From contig NC_034009.1 of the NCBI RefSeq assembly GCF_000346465.2, forward strand, positions 6,354,833 to 6,418,832: a DNA stretch of 64,000 nt. The letters are read 5' to 3'. Below, one piece after another: positions 1 to 15,358 of this stretch. This DNA comes from Prunus persica. Taxonomy: Eukaryota > Streptophyta > Magnoliopsida > Rosales > Rosaceae. Under the pieces are notes generated by a model. The model did not search any database. It had not been told where the DNA came from and saw only the letters and a list, made by a program, of their open reading frames with translations. Made by a program: the position numbers and the translations under genes. The first letter of the stretch is position 1. Every line of letters begins with the position of its first letter.

Positions 1-140
1 TCAACGAGGTTTAGTCTAGTGAAAAATGACATTGACTTACAGATTAGTGATCTTATGTTCAAATCTCCATAGCATCTTGATAGTGTGTGTGTGAGAAACC
101 ACCCGCCCCTTGTAGTTTATACTACCACTTGTATTAAAAA
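1..140 (+). mobile_element. SINE-like element, 5' end cut by the window
   Basis: This stretch shares its order and wording with 52785-52900: a 'gtttagtc.agtgaaaa' start, 'attgactt.c.gat.agt', a box-B-like 'gttcaaatctcc' (the other copy has 'gtctgaacctcc'), then 'gtgtgagaaa' and an A-rich end. Two diverged copies with pol III box-like words suggest a tRNA-derived SINE. No target-site duplication could be read because the left end is missing. No coding potential is seen. Confidence 0.45.
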
Positions 141-269
141 AAATCAATACAAATATTATACCAAAAAATAAGAACAACTACAAAGAGTAAATATATTTTT
201 TTCAATGCAAAACATTAATTAAAGTTATTGAACACATATTTATCATGGCACAATTGAATATTTATATAT

Positions 270-475
270 GTCAACGAGAGTTGGTTGAGTTGATAAGAAT
301 CATTCTCTTCGCTATCAAGGCCTAGGTTCGGGTCCCGCCGTCGACAGTCCCTCTTAGTAGGTAATCTGTAAAAACAAAAAAATAGGCTAAAATCCCCTCT
401 GTAAGTCCTCAAAGAGGCTTTAATATGCCATGACCCTGAGATGGAGTATCCCCTCCCCTAAACTTATTCTCATAA
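270..475 (+). mobile_element. SINE-like element
   Basis: An A-box-like 'gttggttgagttg' near 285 is followed about 40 bases later by a strong box-B-like 'ggttcgggtcccg' near 323. That is the spacing of the internal pol III promoter in tRNA-derived SINEs. No tRNA cloverleaf can be drawn, so it is not a tRNA gene. The ends are not defined. Confidence 0.4.
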
Positions 476-772
476 AAATCATACATAATATATAATACGC
501 ATAACATGTTTTCTTTCCAAAAAAGAAAAAAGAAAAAAAGAAAAGGCACAATACAGACGAGGGCATCTACTACTATTTTCTAATTAACACGTATTCCTCA
601 CTAAGAAAAAGACAGGATAGAGCATGTTGTTTTAGAAAGCGCAACATCAAAAAACATATCATTGTTGTTGAAAATTTCTCCACTCATTTTAGTTTATGAT
701 TATTTCAGGAATGTTATCTACCTTTCTTCTTTCCTTTTCTTTTTATTTATTTAGGGGTTGTTTTTTTTGGGG

Positions 773-1145
773 TCAAGATTTAGGGGTTGTTTGGTTCGCT
801 GAATCAACTTGGTAGGAATGAAAATAAGGAAATAGACTTTCTATTATTTCCATGTTTGGTTTATGAAGTATTAGGAATGAAAATTTATTGAATTTTTTAA
901 TAATATCCTTTACTTTTATATTCAAACTTATTAATAAAAATTGGTATTTGAAAATTAAATAGGGGTAATTTAGTCTAAAAAGGGCATTAAATGTTTTTCT
1001 AAGTGGAGGGAAAAAATTTCCAAAGACAGCCAATGCTACTTGAGTGCTAGAGTGCGTTAATGGGGTGTGAATACACGTGACATAAAATGAATGGGAAATA
1101 CAAGAGGGAATGTAACTAGCATTTCCCGTATTTGTTTTTACCATG
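773..1145. repeat. MITE-like remnant upstream of the P450 reductase gene
   Basis: The stretch begins with 'ggggttgtttggttcg' and continues with 'aggaatgaaaat' and 'atttccatgtttggtt'. It resembles the terminal wording of the 'gtttggttc' MITE family seen intact at 30196 and 43668. No matching inverted end was found, so this is at best a degraded or different member. No gene is seen between position 1 and the promoter at about 1314. Confidence 0.3.
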
Positions 1146-1313
1146 GAAGGAAGGGAGGAAGGGGAAGGAGAAGGTGTTATTATTGGAGTGTTGATTAACC
1201 ATGGTTAAGCCCAAAATATGTTCGTGTTAGGTGGGTTTGACCAGTCTGGTTTGGTAGGCGTTTGGTTCAGTCACACCCTCACACGCACGCCCCATTTCAT
1301 CTTCCCCCGACAC

Positions 1314-1575
1314 AATTATAAGCCCCCCTTCCCTCCCTCTCCCTTCAGAAAACTTCTCTCTCTTTCTTCCTCTCTCTCTTCAACTACCCCAACCACCACA
1401 CCACACATTTCCCTCTCGAATTCTCCCCACTACAGTTCGCTACAGTCTCTACAGCTCTTACGGTGACCCTTCGGCCACCGGAATCCGGCTACTTTCCCCT
1501 ACACACTATCTTTTCCCGCCACCGGATTCCGGGACACACCGCCGCCTCCTTGGAACCACCACCTTCTGTGCTCAG
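1314..1575 (+). promoter_or_regulatory. Putative TATA box and CT-rich 5' leader of the P450 reductase gene
   Basis: A TATA-like 'attataag' lies at about 1315-1322, some 255 bases upstream of the start codon. It is followed by a pyrimidine-rich leader ('ctctctctttcttcctctc'), typical of plant 5' untranslated regions. The transcription start is inferred, not seen. Confidence 0.45.
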
Positions 1576-6037
<4,462 letters not shown>

Positions 6038-8159
6038 TAGTTTCTCTATGCAGCCTTTCACCTTGAGAAAGAAGGGAAGTTACAGCTATATCCCTATAAA
6101 ATATTTATGTGCCGAGGCTAAGTTCGGGTTAAACAAGGATGCTCGTTTCGGATGCCTCAGAAGGAAAATTGCTGGTGTTGTGATTATAGCAGTTGGTTCT
6201 GCGATTCTTTTTACCCTACCCATATGAAGGATTTTTTGGTTCGTGTAATTTATTTATATACATATTATATATATAATAATTAGGAATTAGTTTATGAGCT
6301 CCTAATTTTCCTTGTAATGTATGAACCTACAAGAAGGTTCAAATGACAGACAAATGTGGTTTCTTTCCCATCTGTAATTGTGCTAGATGGATCAATGTAG
6401 TTGAAGTTTGGTATCTCAAGTGACAAGTACCATGTTTTAATCTCCTTTATTCAGCTGCTATTGCTGCTACCAGTTGTCAAATTAACCCCACAATTGGTTG
6501 GGGGCAAATATGGACATAGATATGGAAATGTACACTACTGTGAAAAAGGAGACAAAAAAAGAACCAACTTTAATCTAGTTAGTATAGTAAACATTTCAAT
6601 GGGAATTCAGATTCCTACTCCTTAATCCAATTCTTCTTCAATTAAATTCATCATGATTTATGTCTATTTATCCTCAATTTCTCCAAATCCGATTACGAAT
6701 TAGTAAACATACCATTATAATTATGTGTATTTGTCCTCATGTCTTGAGAACATAAAATATTATTGGACGAAAAATAAGTGGGGGTGAAAGATTCAAAATT
6801 AAAACTTCTTTCCGAACACCAACCCAAATTGAAAAGTCTAAATTAGTATAGTTTATTTTTCAACCTAACTCGAAACCGACATGGAATTAAAACGTTGAGT
6901 AATTAACAAGCATTCATAAGCGCCACCATATATATAAACAAAGTCAAATTATTTTAAAACACGACTAACCAAATTGACATAGTCACATAGCCGAGCAAAG
7001 CTTGAACACATCAATTGATAGGTTTGGTAAGAAATAAGAAGTTGCCCCAGACAATAAATAAATGAGAACTCAGTGTTAAAGTTATAGTTCTCAAACTAAC
7101 GAGCTATTAGTTTAATGATACTTTTTTTTTCAAATAAACGCAACAAATACATAACGAGATTTTAGTTCAGGTTTAATAAGTACCACTGACAATCAACGAT
7201 CACTAATTTAAGAACTAAAAGATAAAACAAATCTCAGATAGCTGCTGATGCATTATAATTTATACTTCCACACAATCTGCCAACGTCTAAGAAATGATCT
7301 CGTTATATTAAAAAACAATTTGATCTCAATAATTTGGCTTGCTTCGGCTTTGTCATCTTCTTTCAGATCAAGTTATTTCCAAGTAAACAAACTTTAAAGT
7401 CTCTTCCGGCCAAATTTTTTAAAAAGAACTGTAAACTTCTCTACGTCTGAAATGAGCTGTCCAAATCTTTAACTATAATGAAAAATGAATGCAACACCTA
7501 AAATGCAGGAAGTTTGGACAAATTACTTAATCAGCATATGATTCAGACGAATTAGGTCTTGGACTAATGGTATTTGTCTCTAATTGATTAGAGTATATCT
7601 CATGTTTGACTCACATGAATAACGATGATCATATATATTTGTAACGAGTTCGAGAAATTGTGGTGATTTTGTTATTGATGTATTGGCATATTATAAAAGT
7701 ATATTGTAATATCCTATTGTTTGTATATAAAAAATCATAAAATTCAGGCTGCCAAAATTGCTATTATAAAAAACAGAAAAGTTTAGAAATTTGAACGACT
7801 AAAGCAACTAAATAAAAGCAAACCCTGGCCCAGATGTGGTGTTGACAGTTTGCCTCCCTTGCTGATTTTTTTCTTTGAACAAACAAGAACATAAATTGAA
7901 GGGGGGGGGGGGGGGGGGGGTTAGGTAAGCAAGAATCTCAACCACAAAGTACTTCACCTTTTAGTCTTCACCTGCAAGTATATCTTACCACCACCAAAAG
8001 AAAAAAAAAATCAGCAAATTCAGGTACCACATAAGTAGTGACGCTTATCGATTGTCATTTTTACGTGGACAATGTACATGAGGGTATCTTTGCATTGCAG
8101 TTAGCTTTAGCATAAGTTTCAGGGTGACAGGGTGGTACATGTTTGATTTATACGAGGGC
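6038..8159. other. 3' UTR of the reductase gene, then featureless AT-rich intergenic DNA
   Basis: The reductase 3' UTR probably runs to about 6400. Beyond it no open frame resembles a known protein on either strand. The only notable feature is a run of 20 G residues at 7901-7920, listed separately. Confidence 0.6.
7901..7920 (+). repeat. Run of 20 G residues
   Basis: Twenty consecutive G bases sit in otherwise AT-rich DNA. Such a tract can form a G-quadruplex and slips easily in replication and sequencing, so its exact length should be treated with caution. Confidence 0.9.
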
Positions 8160-9830
8160 TGTTAAAATATGAATATGGTTTGAATGTATTAGGTTGAGTT
8201 TTATTCTTCTTCATAAGGAGGTATATATAGGAGTTTACATGAGGGTCTTACAAGGAATTAGATACAGTAAAGAATTAGGAAAGTATCTTCTAATTATACA
8301 ATGATTTAGCACTTATATAAAAAATAGGAAAGTAAATCCCTTAATTAATCAAGGAAGTAAATCTCCTTGATTAATTAAGAGACTTACGTCAACACTCCTC
8401 CTCAAATTGATGCATATATGTCACTAATGCCCAACTTGGTAAGTGAGTCATGAAATACTCTTCCACAAATAGCTTTGGTTAATATATCTGCCAGTTGATA
8501 TTCTGATTTTAAGAATGGTAGGCGGATGATCTTTTTCTCAATTTTTTCTTTGATACAATGTCTATTCACCTCAACATGTTTGGTTCGGTCATGTTGAACT
8601 GGATTATGGGCAATATCGATAGCTGACTTGTTGTCACAATGCAACTCCATTGGCTTTTCTGGCTTGAAGCCCAATTCTGTCAAGAGTCTTCTGATCCACA
8701 ATAATTCATAAACTCCGTTAGCCATTCCTCGATACTATGCTTCTGCACTAGACCGAGAAACCACATTTTGCTTTTTACTCAGCCAAGTGCCTAGGTTACC
8801 TCCCACAAATGTAAAGTAACATGAAGTATAGCGTCTATCTATAATGGAACCAGCCCAATCAGCATCTGTGTGTCCAACAACTTCAAGATCTCCATTTTTT
8901 GAGAACATTAATCATTTTCCAAGGGTTGACTTTAAGTATCTTAAGATCCGATCAACTGCATTCCTATGAGAAACACAGGGCGAATGCAGAAATTGACTAA
9001 CCAAACTCACAGCATATGCAATATCTGGTCTTGGAGGACGTATGAAAAGTAGAACATTTGGTGGTGGTGATAGAAGCAGGAGTCTGGGTAGTCAGGTCAG
9101 CAGGATTGACCGCATGCTTCTGTGAGTTTGCAATAAGATGGAGAATCGTATAGGTTCCTGACATCACAGCGGAAGTAAGATGTGATATGAGTAGGTGAGG
9201 AAGGTGATGTGAGAAATTTGATGTATGAATTTGATGTAGGAATTGGATTTAAGAGGTATGTGTATAAGATTTGAGGGTATGTGTTTAGGGATTCGGATTT
9301 GGGGACAAATATGAAGAATTTGATTTAGGGTTTTGGATTTGAATATGAGAAATTTGAGATGAGAGTTTAGAGATAAAACAACTTCTCTTCACTCCCCCTC
9401 TCCCCCTGAAGAGAAGGGGTCGTCAGAGTAAAGAGATATGCAGTATCTTCATGGGAATGCGTCAAGGTAATGGGGATACGTCAATAAACATATCATTTTC
9501 ACTCCCCCTCCCCCCCTTGAAGAGGAGGGGAGAAGAGCACTTAAATTTCAAGAAGAAGGCAAGCACAGATCACAAGAGAACTAGACTCTGATACCATGCT
9601 AAAATATGAATATGGTTTGAATGTATTAGGTTGAGTTTTATTCTTCTCCATAAGGAGGTATATATAGGAGTTTACATAAGGGTCTTACAAGGAATTAGAT
9701 ACAGTAAAGAATTAGGAAAATATCTCGTAATTGTATAATGATTATCACTTATATAAAAAATAGGAAAGTAAATTCCTTAATTAATCAAGAAAGTATATCT
9801 CCTTGATTAATTAGGAGACTCACATCAACA
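8160..9830 (-). mobile_element. Internally deleted Ty1/Copia LTR retrotransposon
   Basis: Two direct repeats of about 235 bp, 8160-8394 and 9597-9830, run from TG to CA with TGTT/AACA ends and flank only 1.2 kb. On the minus strand the base after the right-hand (5') LTR begins a primer-binding site 'tggtatcagag', matching initiator tRNA-Met. Directly before the left-hand (3') LTR is a purine tract 'gaggaggag'. Inside are the leader (about 9050-9596) and the 3' end of pol (8402-9043). Gag, protease, integrase and most of the reverse transcriptase are gone. The 5-base flanks (agggc, ggtgc) match only partly. The LTRs differ at about a dozen visible positions, so the insertion is not recent. Confidence 0.88.
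8402..9043 (-). pseudogene. Copia pol remnant: end of reverse transcriptase and RNase H
   Basis: The minus strand reads RPPRPDIAYAVSLVSQF, then the RNase H words HTDADWAGS, GGNLGTWLSKKQNVV and SRSSAEA, LHCDNKSAIDIAHNPV, HDRTKHVEV and LADILTKA. These are the C-terminal landmarks of Copia polyproteins. Two in-frame stops break it: one in the usual GKG tract ('GK*LMFSK') and one in the usual EAEYR tract ('EA*YRGMA'). It lies between the LTRs of the deleted element and directly abuts its purine tract. It cannot make a working enzyme. Confidence 0.88.
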
Positions 9831-10295
9831 GGTGCATGGGTGGTTGTTAGCTGTTGACAAGATGCGATGGGATGTGAGGCCGATCTTTCATTAACAGTTA
9901 CAACCACTCATAAACCGGGAATCATTTCTCTGATAGAAATTGGAGCAGAGAGTGGACATAGATTGTGACATTTTATTTTTCTCATGTTTGTTGGGTCCTC
10001 AGTCTGACGTTTCTATGAGATCAACCTGTAATTTTTCGTGGTTGAGAACTCAACGGCATTCAATCATGAGCACCAAAGTCAAGAAACACTAAATACAATA
10101 GGAAGGGCAGATGAGTGTTAAACTCTTGAGTTTTGAGAGCAAGTTGAAGTGATGAATGAGGATGATGCTTTAAAATTTAAAGTTTAAAGTGTTTGGTGTA
10201 AAAGGGGCTGGCCGACATGTATGCAAGTCCCACACATATGAACAACTAAATACTGCCCATATACATAGAAACCAACTAAATACTTCCATTTCTAT

Positions 10296-10610
10296 TTTTA
10301 TGGGATGAGAAAAAGAAGATTTATTTCCCACTTATGTTTGGTAATACTGAAAAAGTAGCTACAAAAAAAAAATATTTTATTTCCTTTTTCATATTTGATT
10401 TGTGCAAGAATTGGAAACCTTTGATGATGATTTGTTAAGAGTTTCTAGAACTCGTCATTTAGTTTTTGTGTGTTTAGGGGTTAATTCCCCCCATTTCAAA
10501 AAAGAAAAAAAAGAATTGGAAACAAACTTTATTTAGTTTTTCAATTGTACCTATAAATTATCAATGCAAAGTAAACTGTGGTTGGATAAAATTGTCATTC
10601 TAAATTGTTA
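10296..10610. repeat. Diverged copy of the 'gtttggttc' MITE family
   Basis: 'cttatgtttggtaatactg', 'tcaattgtacctataaatt' and 'aaaattgtcattctaaattg' appear in the same order as the interior of the intact copy at 43668-44147, in the same orientation. The outer ends are not recognisable. The copy is split by an insertion at 10419-10510. Confidence 0.5.
10406..10523 (+). mobile_element. Small retroposed insertion with 13-bp target duplication
   Basis: 'aagaattggaaac' occurs at 10406-10418 and again at 10511-10523. The 92 bases between them end in an A-rich tract ('caaaaaagaaaaaa'). A flanking duplication plus a 3' A-tail is the signature of target-primed reverse transcription. The insert itself ('ctttgatgatgatttg...') was not recognised. 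It could be a truncated LINE or SINE tail or the 3' end of a host transcript. Confidence 0.6.
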
Positions 10611-11572
10611 ATGTAGACATGTATACAATTTTAAAAAAACATATATACATGGCCTTCATAAAGGGGATCCCATTTCATTGTTTGTTTATTGAATTTTGCT
10701 CGTGTCATGGATTTGAGCAGATTAGCGAAAGAGTGATTGAATTTATGCTTGATCTACATTAAGAGCAAAATGATGATTATTTATCGCTTTCTTTCTTGCC
10801 TTCTCTAATCCAGAAGAATTGGATTTGCATTTGCATCAGTCCTGTTACCATAATGGTGGCCTAGGTTCGAACAAGAACAAAGTACTGACAAAAAGTACCA
10901 TTAGAGTAGAAGATAAATGAATCACATATGGGCAGCTACAACAGAAATCAAATATTTATGTGAAGAGAAAATTGTATACAAAAATACCAGAAAAATCTCA
11001 CAAATCCAGGCTTCTTAGACATGCTCTAGATTGCAGGCTACATGGGTTAGTTAGGCGGTCCTAACTGCATACAATTGTAAAATTGTTGTAATAAAATAAG
11101 TTCATACATACAGTTAACAAAACCAAAAATGAAGATCCTGCAAAACTTCGTCACATCTCCAAAATAAAGAGAGTAAATTATGCCATCTACAGAAATGCTA
11201 CAATGAACATCCAAATGATGAAATGCTTCAAATTTGGTGCAGTGAATAACTAAAAAGGTTCCATTTCAAATCATGGTTTTGTAACATGAAAACAGAATGA
11301 TTCTTGTACAGCGACAAAACTGGAGCTCATTTAAGTTTAGAAAACCATTTGTCAGCTAGGGCCCTTTTAAATGACACGGGCATGTCAATTGAACATCCAA
11401 CGATATCTACCTCTACACACAATACAAGTACATCCTAACCACTCCAGGTTAAAATAAAAAAGCAACAAAAGTAGAGAAAAACTGATTACTGAACTTCTGT
11501 TTTGTTCAAGAGTTCCTAGTACTTGCGTTTCGTTCCGTCCATTAGCAAGACTACTGCTCCAAAGTCCACATC

Positions 11573-13838
11573 TCAGTCCTGTAACTGTTCAGCTTCTTCA
11601 ATTTCTTCATCCTCTGGCACCCCACGAAGATAGAGAACATTGTTGCATCTGCAGAGGGAAAGATGAAAAGACTTTTTAACTCATTGGAAAACGAATTATG
11701 TGGAAGGTTGATGTAAAAATATCCATAGCTTCAGGGAGGAAACAGGTTGTATTGACTAGAGGAAAATTTAGAACTTGAATAATCTACTATGTTCAACTGT
11801 TTGTTACCAAACTCACTAGTAAAATTCCATCTGGTAAAAAGGGAGATTAGAATTCTTCCATAAGACAGAATATATTAGTTCGAGTATTACATCCTTCAAG
11901 GAGTTGTTCTTATGTATCCTATATTTAGTTCATTTGCAGCTATACATTACACAGCCATATATCACAGGCTAAAAAGTAAACACAGGGCACGCAAAATGCG
12001 AGAGCTACAAGGAATTGACTAATAGCATTTCAACATACATAAATTTTAGGCTTCTATAGTACAGACCGTAAAAGTTGTGCCTGCCACATATTACCGTTTT
12101 AGCAGAAGAAAATGCTACATACTCTTGCACCTTTTGAGGACTCTGATTAACTCCGATGTATATCTATGGTCCTCAACCTTCCATACTCTTATTAAATTCA
12201 CATTGTTCCTTTGCATTATCTATGTTCATCCTATGGGTTCAACTTTCTTCATCAAGGGTGTTGAGAATTATCTCAATATACCTTTCCTTATCTTGGCTTA
12301 CATCTACAATTCACACCTCTAAATTTGACCAGCAGGGTATAAGAAAACAAAGCACACTTGCTCACAAAGATGACTTCAATACAGTCTGTATAATATGAAA
12401 TGCAGAGGTACACGATGGGTAAAAATGGCACTGGGCATTAAGTACTATGTTGTAGATAAAGAGGGTTGGAGTGGGGGGAGAGGGAGATTCATATGCCTAC
12501 TAATACTACCTGTTCAATGCAGACATGAATCACGATAAACTAGACAACCTCTAATACATTGTTGACCACACCGAACAGAAACTTCAAATCCACTTTAGAC
12601 AACCTCTAATACTACTTGAGATATATGCTTTTCCCAGAATTTTTATTTTATTTTCGATGGTAAAAAACTAGAATAAAATGAACAGTAAGAAAAATACAAG
12701 GCACATTCAAACATTAGATTTCTAGGGAAGAACACAGTTAAGAAGGTCAAAGAATTAAACTGAGCTCACCTGATCAATATCTCTCCAAGATTCCCAGTGG
12801 ATTGTCCATCGATATATTCTTCAGTGTTTGCCAACTATGCATAAGATTTCATATTATTAAACATTGGTACCGGCTTCAGATCTCTAGTCTCACATAGAAA
12901 GAAAGGGGAAAAAAGAAGCAAAAAGAATACGCATTGAAAATGTGTAAACAAAAAGAGTTGAAATTTTAAGGAGTACCTGCAAGTTCATATAGGAATCTAC
13001 TGAGACAAGAAAACCTGAAAGAACGCATTATCAAACAGAATTAGAAATAATCAAGCACATGCTAAATAGAGTTAAACTGCATGAGGAAGCGAAAGAAAAC
13101 TATGCCACAATGATCAAATACTTTTCCAGAAAACGTAAGCAGTATACCTTTGTACTCCATTCCCCATTTAAGTTTCACGATGACAGTCTTTCCAGTCAGA
13201 TTGTTCAAGAAAGGTTTTGGGTTAACTGGTATTGTCTGCATTTTACAAAACAACAAAAGTATCAAGATCCAGAGCATGACATTATTTTCAACAACTGAAT
13301 TTAAATATACCAGGACAAAAAACATATTTTGTACAGCTTAATGTTCAGATTATTAATCAACTACACTAATCAAATACGGGGCAAGATCCTATTGCAACGA
13401 TATTCTTGTGCTTTTTTTTCTTTCCCTAGTTCAACATTGTTCTACGCTTGTAAGAAGCGACCATATTTATAATCTCCCATTAAAAACCAAAACATCATAC
13501 AATTAATGCAAATACACATACTTCCATGTTTCCCACATACCATTTAGCTAGCAGCTCAGAATCCTGGCAAACCACATGTTATACTAGAAAACCCAAAATT
13601 ATCCCAGATAATAAATCTCTAAAGGCGCAATATTTGGTTGCAAAGAACCACCTTCCAAAAATCTTGCATTAAGCATCTAAAAACTCTCAAAGAAATCCTA
13701 TAATTTTAGAGACTGGAAAATTTTGAAACCATTTTGATAAAGACCAGAAAAAAATTCCCAGTACAATATACATAATAATTTACGAATACGAATATGCGAG
13801 GGAGAAGCATATCTACAAAAGAAATTACTCACAGCCAT
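11573..13838 (-). CDS. SmF: Small nuclear ribonucleoprotein F (SmF)
   Basis: SmF is one of seven Sm proteins that ring the Sm site of U1, U2, U4 and U5 snRNAs in the nucleus. Five exons join in frame: 13833-13838, 13148-13235, 12977-13014, 12770-12834, 11573-11648. The product is 90 residues, the normal size. It begins [17 protein letters not shown], a near-invariant SmF start. The Sm1 motif covers [17 protein letters not shown] and VDSYMNLQL, and Sm2 is [12 protein letters not shown]. The tail is acidic ([13 protein letters not shown]). The first coding exon holds only ATG GCT, followed directly by a GTGAGT donor, so the start codon depends on a 6-base coding microexon. A Mutator-like element ends only about 135 bp upstream of the start codon. 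The reductase gene lies on its 3' side and is convergent. Confidence 0.95.
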
Positions 13839-14119
13839 TGGCGAGAGAGGCAGAGACGAGAGCTTCAGTGGAGCAGAGGAGAAAGAGGGTTTTAGGGTTT
13901 TTACAATTTGAGCTAGGAATTTCTTTCTTTCTTTCTAGGAGTTGTTGTGTAGGGCACGTGGGTTTTTTAAAAGGGTAAACTAGTGAAATGCACATGGACT
14001 TGTGCTTAATTTTCAATTGACCCTCCTTATCTTTTATTTTTTATTTTTTATAGAAATTAATTAAATGATTTTTTTTTTTTAACGCCAATGTCCCCCTGTT
14101 GTTTAAACCTCCTACTCCT

Positions 14120-14651
14120 ACTCCACAAATTTTTTTTTCCTTGAACCTTGCAGACTCATAATTTGAATCTACAACTTTATTAAATTGTTTAAGAATTATT
14201 AATTCATAATTTTTTTTTGTTACTAATTTTTCTTGACATTATTTTTGTTTCAACATTCGTGATTTAATTTTGTGAACATTTTAACTTAAAAAAATTAAAA
14301 TTCCAAAGCATAATAGAATTTCACTTAAAAATAAAAACAAGTAGAACCCAGCTTTTGAAATAATAAAAAAACCACCCAACTTTTTTCAACCGTTGGATTC
14401 CAACATCTTTCTCACCTGAAGCTGCCATGTGTTGTGCAAAAGGGCTACTGGCCAGACAGCTTTGCTGTCTGTGAGGCCCACCTCTTTTTCCTCTTCACAT
14501 GGGTTGCAAAACAAAGCTTTGGGCTATACACAAATTACTAGTCCAGACAAAACTTGAATTGGAATTCCACCCCTCAAAATACATGGGTTGGAGAAGAATT
14601 TTGGGCTCAAAATTGAAAATTTGGGTTTGCACCCAATGGTTGGAGATGGTC
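14120..14651 (-). mobile_element. PIF/Harbinger-type MITE, one end lost, nested in the MULE
   Basis: Read on the minus strand from 14651, 'gaccatctccaacc' begins a sequence collinear with the element at 19584-20441. Shared words include 'caaattttca.ttttgag', 'gaatgttgaaacaaaaataa', 'gtcaagaaaaatta' and 'attatgagtctgcaaggtt'. A TTA triplet (TAA on the element strand) adjoins the preserved end. The far end is not visible, so it is truncated near 14120. It is inverted relative to the 19584 copy. Confidence 0.65.
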
Positions 14652-14793
14652 TTAGAACCCATAACCCAGCCCACAACCCATCCCCCCTACATGCATAACC
14701 CAACCCTCATTCCCTTTCCGTCTCCCCCATCATCCTCTTCCTCTCATTCCCTTCCTTCCCCTTCCATGTCCCCCACCCTACCCTCTGATCTCT

Positions 14794-14796
14794 CTT

Positions 14797-14852
<56 letters not shown>
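14794..14852. repeat. (CT)n microsatellite
   Basis: A near-perfect CT tract of about 55 bases, with a paired (GA)n tract at 15089-15126. Both lie inside the Mutator-like element. They generate spurious long frames of Leu-Ser or Arg-Glu. Confidence 0.95.
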
Positions 14853-14858
<6 letters not shown>

Positions 14859-15085
14859 TCTGCTCTCGCTTAGCTCCCTCTCTCACCCTCTATTTTTCTC
14901 TCTACCCAGACCTCCCCCAAGCCCAATGCCACCATACAACCACCCCCATTGCCACCCATTATCCAGCCCCCTAGCCCTTCCCCCATTCCGATTTCTTCTC
15001 CCTATTCTTTCCCTCCCTGGCGGCAACAGACCCTTGCTCCCATCCCCCACTCGTAGAACCCATAACCAAGCCCTTAACCTACCCT

Positions 15086-15088
<3 letters not shown>

Positions 15089-15126
<38 letters not shown>
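15089..15126. repeat. (GA)n microsatellite
   Basis: About 38 bases of GA repeats in the right half of the Mutator-like element, opposite in phase to the CT tract on its left. Confidence 0.95.
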
Positions 15127-15130
<4 letters not shown>

Positions 15131-15358
15131 TTTCCATTTTCAATATCTATTTATTTTTAACATACAAAATAACCATTTTGTCTTCATATTTAATGGCAAA
15201 TTGGATGAAATGTTGAGGATTTAGACGGCAAGGGGGACATAGGCGAGAAAAAAAATATTCATATCCTCAATTTTCTAAGGAAAAAAGGATAGGGGGTCAA
15301 TTGAGAGTTAGGTACAAGTTCAAGGGGCATTTCACCAGTTTACCCTTTTTTTTTAAAA

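Larger units (their letters stand above)
9831..11572. other. Intergenic DNA between the Copia element and SmF
   Basis: No coding frame was recognised. About 10296-10610 is a diverged MITE copy that carries a small retroposed insertion, both listed separately. The right part (about 11000-11572) probably includes the SmF 3' UTR. Confidence 0.5.
13973..15345. mobile_element. Mutator-like element with long TIRs, upstream of SmF
   Basis: The left end 'gggtaaactagtgaaatgc' and following 'tcaattgaccctcctta' (13973-14030) are inverted at the right end as 'ggggtcaattgagag' and 'catttcaccagtttaccc' (about 15285-15345). The flank 'tttttaaaa' before the left end recurs at 15350-15358 after a few extra T, which fits a 9-bp MULE target duplication with poly-T slippage. 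The interior holds a Harbinger-type element (about 14120-14651), a C-rich stretch with the word 'acccataacc.agccc' twice, and CT and GA microsatellites. The open frames there are microsatellite translations, not genes. Confidence 0.6.

Noticed and set aside
8402..8725. A 107-codon frame that could be taken for a host gene
   Set aside because: It is Copia RNase H between two LTRs, preceded by in-frame stops.
14499..15216. Several open frames of 86-124 codons across the CT and GA tracts
   Set aside because: They translate dinucleotide repeats (Leu-Ser, Arg-Glu) and the C-rich MULE interior on both strands; no conserved protein sequence.
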